DNA of 9,481 nt from an uncultured Clostridia bacterium (GTDB lineage Bacteria; Bacillota_A; Clostridia; UMGS1840; HGM11507): positions 1 to 9,481 of the forward strand of contig CAKRUL010000025.1 in NCBI GenBank assembly GCA_934403665.1. The letters are read 5' to 3'. The number at the start of each line of letters is the position of its first letter. The first letter of the stretch is position 1. The position numbers and the translations under genes were made by a program. Below are positions 6,201 to 9,481 of the stretch, one piece after another. The notes beneath the pieces are model-generated. The model was not told where the DNA came from and did not search any database. It saw nothing but the letters and a program-made list of their open reading frames with translations.

Positions 6201-7949
6201 TTATTCCGGTTTGACAAAGACATACGGAGCAGTATAAGGATCGGAGGGTCTTTTCGGAGTTCTGAAGGGGCCCACTGTCACCGTCACCGTCTCGCCGGGA
6301 TTGACCTCAAAGGTCTTTTGAAAGCCATAATCTTTTGTGGAAGTCGTGGTATCATTTCTTGTGCCCACTGTGAAACCGGACGGAATATAGGTGTATCCCT
6401 CCAGCCACGGATTCGCTTCACGCTGTTCTGCTTCCGTTCCGTTAATCCACATTCCGACGTAAACCGTTGCCGTCTTGGTCAATTCAAAGGTACAATAGTA
6501 TGATGTGCTTGCGTTTCCGGTGATATCGTTCCAAGAATTTCCCATTGGCAGATAATCTGCCCCTGCCGCAACCTCAGGAACGACCAAAGTGTGTGTTCTC
6601 CACGACGGCCAATATGCTTTTATCGTCGTATCGGTCGGCTGCACATTTTTGGTGATTTTTACTGTTTTATCTGTTATAAGTGTACCCGTGCCGGTGTAGA
6701 ACTTCGCATTCTGAATCATTTCCGTTTCAGGCGCTTTGTCAAGGAATTTCACAATAATGGTAGGCTCTGAATCGCCGCCCTTGAAATAACCGATGGATAC
6801 TTTCTGGGTTTCGCCCGGATTGACGTCAACCGTCTTTTTCCAATAGGTTAGATCTTTGTCACTGGTGCCCCAGCATCTTGTTACGGTCGCACCGCCATCT
6901 GCAAATCCTGCAGCCGGCAGCCATGAGAAATTCGCGGCATTGTCGATATGTACATAAATTTCTGCCGAACGGTTAATCTCGAAATCCATAAGACCGTTAT
7001 TGCTGCTGTAATTATAATTCGCATCCAGCTGACCGTTAAGATTACGGGTTAACTGAATGACCGTTGCACCCTCCAATTTGTCCGGGAAAGCCTTATAATA
7101 AATATCGGAACGATTGTTCCACATCAACGTTTGGTTTGTCACGCTGCTTCCGTCAATCACCGGTTTGCGCAGAATGTCGGTTGTCACTTTGGCATTTGCT
7201 TCCGTGATTTCTTTTCCGGTTAAAGCTTTGATGTCGGCAACATTCACCTTCGCATTGGTGACAGCAGGTGCCGCTTTTTCATAAGTGAGCGTAAAGGTTT
7301 TGGAGGCGGTTCCGTTGGTCACTGCAATGGTGGCAACCGGAGCATTTTCGGCAAAATCGGTGGTTGTGATCTCTGCCTTGGCGGACGCGTCCTCTGTGCG
7401 GACGATCATTTCCGGATAATCCAGATAACCGGCATTGACCGGAACTGTGTACTGTAACGTATTGTTGGAGAAATTCTCCAGCGGAACACCGTCAATCAGA
7501 ATTTCACGCACATTGACATTGCCGCTTGCAAAAACAGCGTTCTGGGAATAGGGATAAATGCCATCCAGATCATCCCATACAAACGCCTTGACCTGGTCAG
7601 CTCCTGTCGGAACCGTCAAAGTCAGCGAAACCGGCGTGTTTTTCTTTGCTGCCAAAGTCACAGCGGTTTTTTCCATAGCGACCATCTCTGCTCCCTGATA
7701 AGCGCAGGCGATCAGCGTTGCCGTTTTACCTGCCGCATTGGCGCGGATGCTGGTGGAAACCTTCATTTCGCCGGGAGTCAGTGAAGTCAACGCATTGCCT
7801 TCGGCGTCGGTGAAGGTCACGGTTTTCACTCTCACATCGCCGGATGATATGTACGCATCATAGGCAAAAGCACTGAAGCTCAGGGACAGTATCATGACTG
7901 CCGCAAGAAGCACCCGATAGATTTTTTTGGTGCTTTTCTTCATTTTCAT
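6201..7949 (-). CDS. Secreted 582-residue beta-sandwich protein with duplicated C-terminal module
   Basis: First gene of the operon, 48 bases downstream of the inferred transcription start. ATG 7949 has AAGGAGG at 7-base spacing; a second ATG at 7943 is less well placed. A signal peptide ends at about AFA (residue 29). Residues ~36-135 form a beta-rich domain ending KAFVWDDLDG, a pattern I associate with surface proteins of Clostridia. Residues ~146-226 are cadherin-like or Ig-like (VREILIDGVPLENF, LQYTVPV). Residues ~276-401 and ~448-580 look like two divergent copies of one module: a W-x-x-R region, F-E-(I/L) with A-x-(I/V)-YV, W-L then GF, TS-x-KD, VNPGET, and a closing VK. No catalytic motif, anchor signal or membrane segment follows the signal peptide. 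A glycan-binding or matrix protein is plausible, but the function is unknown. Confidence 0.8.
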   Translation of the reverse strand: MKMKKSTKKIYRVLLAAVMILSLSFSAFAYDAYISSGDVRVKTVTFTDAEGNALTSLTPGEMKVSTSIRANAAGKTATLIACAYQGAEMVAMEKTAVTLAAKKNTPVSLTLTVPTGADQVKAFVWDDLDGIYPYSQNAVFASGNVNVREILIDGVPLENFSNNTLQYTVPVNAGYLDYPEMIVRTEDASAKAEITTTDFAENAPVATIAVTNGTASKTFTLTYEKAAPAVTNAKVNVADIKALTGKEITEANAKVTTDILRKPVIDGSSVTNQTLMWNNRSDIYYKAFPDKLEGATVIQLTRNLNGQLDANYNYSSNNGLMDFEINRSAEIYVHIDNAANFSWLPAAGFADGGATVTRCWGTSDKDLTYWKKTVDVNPGETQKVSIGYFKGGDSEPTIIVKFLDKAPETEMIQNAKFYTGTGTLITDKTVKITKNVQPTDTTIKAYWPSWRTHTLVVPEVAAGADYLPMGNSWNDITGNASTSYYCTFELTKTATVYVGMWINGTEAEQREANPWLEGYTYIPSGFTVGTRNDTTTSTKDYGFQKTFEVNPGETVTVTVGPFRTPKRPSDPYTAPYVFVKPE

Positions 7950-8003
7950 TTTTCTTCCTCCTTTGGTTTTTGTTTATTTTCACTAATACCATTTGGTTCT
8001 TTC

Positions 8004-8032
8004 ATTATAACAATGAATTTTAAAGGATTCAA
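8004..8032 (-). promoter_or_regulatory. Near-consensus sigma-A promoter of the secreted-protein operon
   Basis: On the minus strand, -35 TTGAAT (8032-8027), a 17-base spacer, then -10 TATAAT (8009-8004), preceded by TGT to give a TG-extended -10. The start of transcription is expected near 7997, leaving a leader of about 48 bases before ATG 7949. A perfect 6-bp inverted repeat, TTCATT-5-AATGAA (8001-8017), covers the -10 box. Confidence 0.85.
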
Positions 8033-8075
8033 CGTTCAAATCATTCCAGTTAGGTGTCCAAATCCGTTTTTGCAG

Positions 8076-8101
8076 AAATTTTCAGCCGAAATATTCCGCC
8101 G
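8076..8101. repeat. 13-bp tandem direct repeat upstream of the operon promoter
   Basis: On the plus strand AAATTTTCAGCCG (8076-8088) is followed directly by AAATATTCCGCCG (8089-8101), matching at 11 of 13 positions. It lies about 44 bases upstream of the -35 box, next to the gene of an AraC-type regulator, a family that often binds direct repeats upstream of its target promoters. An activator site is inference; the repeat itself is visible. Confidence 0.4.
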
Positions 8102-8144
8102 AAGGGGACGGAGGAGGTGTTTCCTATTCTGCCAATGTCAGGCA

Positions 8145-8179
8145 ATAAAAAAAGAACAACGCACATATGCACGCTGTCC
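8145..8179 (-). terminator. Intrinsic terminator of the AraC-type regulator gene
   Basis: On the minus strand GGACAGCGTGC (8179-8169), a loop ATAT, then GTGCGTTGTTC (8164-8154) form an 11-bp stem that includes several G-U pairs. It is followed by seven T and then ATT. It begins 26 bases after the regulator's stop, so the regulator is a separate transcription unit from the operon downstream. Confidence 0.8.
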
Positions 8180-8205
8180 TCTGCACTTTACTCTTTGTCT
8201 CTCTG

Positions 8206-9117
8206 CTATGTTTCCTCTTTCTGCTGCCGCAAATATTCATTCGGCGTCAGACCGACATAGTTACGGAACATCCGGCTGAATGCCCACACCGACTCATAAT
8301 GCAGGTTAAAGGCGACCTCCTTCACCGTATGCTCACCGCTTCTTAACATTCGCATACTGTATTCTATTTTCTTTTCCTGGAGATATTGCTGCATATTTCT
8401 TCCGGTCTTTGATTTGAAGAGCTTGGTGAGATAACCTGCGCTGTACCCCAACTGTTCCGAAATCCAGCCCACATTCCGGATTTCAAGAATATGATCGTCA
8501 ATATAGCGCATGACCTCACGCACGACTTCTCCTGCCGCTTCCCCGGCAAGCTTCGGGGCATAATGCTTCTGCTCCATTTTCTGATAAAGCCTGTAAACAT
8601 GAATCAAAAGCTGTGTGACGCAGGAATCGAAAATTCTCTCGCGATACTCCCGCTCGGCGTACAGCTCGTTTAGCATCATATCCAAAGAGGCATGTATATT
8701 TTCCGTGTCCTGCATGACCTCATGCGGCGGTTTTTCATAGAAGGAAATCAACGAGCGGTATTCCTCGCCCAAGTCCTCCCGAAATTGAAAGCCTATACAT
8801 TCATAGCGCAGCCGGGAATGTTCCCCCGACTCAATCCGGTGAATTTCGCCCTTTGCAACAATATGAAAATCCCCTGCTTTGACCTTGTGCTTCACGCCGT
8901 CCTTCACAAAATAGCCTTCGCCCGATATGACATAGCTGATTTCATGACATTTCTGACGGTGCTCGAAAACCTCGCCGCCATCCTCCAGCCCCATCTCTCC
9001 AATCTGATACAGGTCAATCAATTCCAGCCGAATCGGATTTTCCGGCACGCTTTTGTTCAGCGCAAACAGAACGCCCCGATAATAGGTATCCTTCCACGCC
9101 TTCAAGGAATCGCTCAT
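8206..9117 (-). CDS. AraC-family transcriptional regulator with cupin sensor domain
   Basis: A 303-residue cytoplasmic DNA-binding regulator, typical length for the family. An N-terminal cupin-like sensor (~48-97) shows HRQKCHEISYVISGEG, AGDFHIV and GEIHRI, the arrangement of the AraC arabinose-binding type domain. The C-terminal double helix-turn-helix (~200-297) shows LGYSAGYLTKLFKSKTGRN in the first half and VKEVAFNLHYESVWAFSRMF with LTPNEYL in the second, the classical AraC/XylS signature. Start ATG 9117 is chosen because AGGAGG stands 8 bases before it; the in-frame GTG at 9126 overlaps that site. Its own promoter and terminator make it monocistronic. Position next to an operon of secreted polysaccharide-active proteins suggests it senses a sugar and controls that operon; this is inferred from location. 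The ligand is unknown. Confidence 0.93.
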   Translation of the reverse strand: MSDSLKAWKDTYYRGVLFALNKSVPENPIRLELIDLYQIGEMGLEDGGEVFEHRQKCHEISYVISGEGYFVKDGVKHKVKAGDFHIVAKGEIHRIESGEHSRLRYECIGFQFREDLGEEYRSLISFYEKPPHEVMQDTENIHASLDMMLNELYAEREYRERIFDSCVTQLLIHVYRLYQKMEQKHYAPKLAGEAAGEVVREVMRYIDDHILEIRNVGWISEQLGYSAGYLTKLFKSKTGRNMQQYLQEKKIEYSMRMLRSGEHTVKEVAFNLHYESVWAFSRMFRNYVGLTPNEYLRQQKEET

Positions 9118-9125
9118 ATTGCTCA

Positions 9126-9131
9126 CCTCCT
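9126..9131 (-). promoter_or_regulatory. Perfect ribosome binding site deciding the regulator start
   Basis: AGGAGG lies 8 bases before ATG 9117. The upstream in-frame GTG (9126-9124) begins within the site's last base, so it would have no room for ribosome binding; the ATG is therefore the start. Confidence 0.8.
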
Positions 9132-9146
9132 CTGTACTGTGCTGTT

Positions 9147-9175
9147 ATTGTAACATAGACACTTTGTGAAATCAA
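9147..9175 (-). promoter_or_regulatory. Promoter of the AraC-type regulator gene
   Basis: On the minus strand, -35 TTGATT (9175-9170), a 17-base spacer, then -10 TACAAT (9152-9147) with a TG-extended element (TGT before the -10). Transcription should start near 9140, giving a leader of about 23 bases. A perfect inverted repeat TGTTA-3-TAACA (9143-9155) overlaps the -10 box and could be an operator or chance. Confidence 0.8.
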
Positions 9176-9250
9176 TGGAAAAGTGCTAAGCGTGCAACAC
9201 ATACAGTAAACGGGATATCATACATAATTTCTTCTTAAGAGGAAGGCTTG

Positions 9251-9281
9251 AAAGCGCTCCGCACGCTGTCTTGTGCGCTTT
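9251..9281 (-). terminator. Possible weak terminator or hairpin after the 36-residue ORF
   Basis: On the minus strand AAAGCGC (9281-9275) and GCGCTTT (9257-9251) form a 7-bp stem with a 17-base loop; an alternative 5-bp inner pairing CGCAC/GTGCG is also possible. The following sequence (CAAGCCTTCCTCTT) is pyrimidine-rich but not a clean U-tract, so the terminator call is weak. It lies 12 bases after the stop of the small ORF at 9293. Confidence 0.3.
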
Positions 9282-9292
9282 GTTCCCTGTCC

Positions 9293-9403
9293 TCAGCTCT
9301 CCTCCCGAATGACGGCAGCCAGCATTTTCGCACGCCTTGCCAGAGAAGAGATCCACGCATATTCCTCCTGAAGCCGATCAATCCTTTGAAATAATTCCTG
9401 CAC
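9293..9403 (-). CDS. Possible 36-residue helical protein with GTG start
   Basis: GTG 9403 is preceded by GAGG at 8-base spacing and starts 12 bases after the second of the two stop codons that end the upstream gene. The product starts MQELFQRIDRLQEEYAW and ends in REES. Hydrophobic residues (Leu4, Ile8, Leu11, Tyr15, Ile18, Leu21) fall at 3-4 spacing with Arg/Glu/Gln between them, as in an amphipathic or coiled-coil helix. There is no signal peptide or Cys. It is probably co-transcribed with the gene that ends at 9419. I do not recognise a family; the shortness leaves a real chance that it is not translated. Confidence 0.5.
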   Translation of the reverse strand: MQELFQRIDRLQEEYAWISSLARRAKMLAAVIREES

Positions 9404-9418
9404 TTTGTTTTCCTCTTA

Positions 9419-9481
9419 TTATTTTTTGAAACGCTTTTCATCCGTCATATAGCTGGCATATTTTGCAGAAATCTGATTGGA
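9419..9481 (-). CDS. C-terminal end of an unidentified gene (5' part beyond window)
   Basis: Twenty codons in the frame beginning at the window edge, ending KYASYMTDEKRFKK and two successive TAA codons. The frame is supported by the clean double stop and by the ribosome binding site and small ORF that follow directly. The tail is too short to assign a family; it is basic and polar, with no membrane segment. Confidence 0.5.
   Translation of the reverse strand, partial: SNQISAKYASYMTDEKRFKK

Noticed and set aside
9249..9262. CcpA cre-like site TGAAAGCGCTCCGC
   Set aside because: Only the left half fits the cre consensus, and the sequence is explained by the local hairpin.
9427..9440. CcpA cre-like site TGAAACGCTTTTCA
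   Set aside because: The central CG is shifted by one base relative to the consensus, and it lies inside the end of a coding region.
1..9481. CRISPR array, tRNA, rRNA, insertion sequence or prophage
   Set aside because: No regularly spaced repeats, no cloverleaf-like sequence, no transposase or phage motif and no terminal inverted repeats were seen on either strand.

Overview
The window reads as a secreted polysaccharide-degradation locus of a Gram-positive anaerobe, most likely a Clostridia-type Bacillota. The reasons are strong AGGAGG-type ribosome binding sites, sigma-A promoters with TG-extended -10 boxes, an intrinsic terminator, large multidomain exported proteins with Gram-positive signal peptides, and a copper-amine-oxidase-N-like domain fused to a lyase. 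Every gene I can support is on the minus strand, so the reading direction runs from position 9481 down to position 1.

From the high-coordinate end: the last 20 codons of an unidentified gene (9419-9481), a possible 36-residue helical protein with a GTG start (9293-9403), and an AraC-family cupin/HTH regulator (8206-9117). The regulator has its own promoter (9147-9175) and an intrinsic terminator (8145-8179). A second near-consensus promoter (8004-8032), with a 13-bp tandem repeat upstream of it, then drives a tight cluster: a 582-residue exported beta-sandwich protein (6201-7949), a 351-residue exported protein (5127-6182) and a 52-residue peptide (4946-5104), with gaps of only 18 and 22 bases.

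A 329-base spacer (4617-4945) full of hairpins follows, including one terminator-like structure. After it come a 1393-residue heparinase II/III-type polysaccharide lyase (435-4616) and, 8 bases later, the start of another exported protein that runs off the window (1-426).

The proteins are linked by shared parts. The whole mature 351-residue protein is homologous to the C-terminal ~310 residues of the lyase (about 60% identity over the best 83 aligned residues by hand count). The incomplete last gene begins with a carbohydrate-binding-like domain homologous to the N-terminal domain of the lyase. My inference is a locally regulated set of extracellular proteins that bind and cleave a uronic-acid-containing polysaccharide, using a common C-terminal module as a docking, oligomerisation or glycan-binding unit. 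The substrate cannot be read from the sequence. No transporter, glycoside hydrolase, surface-anchor motif (LPXTG, SLH) or mobile element is visible in the window.
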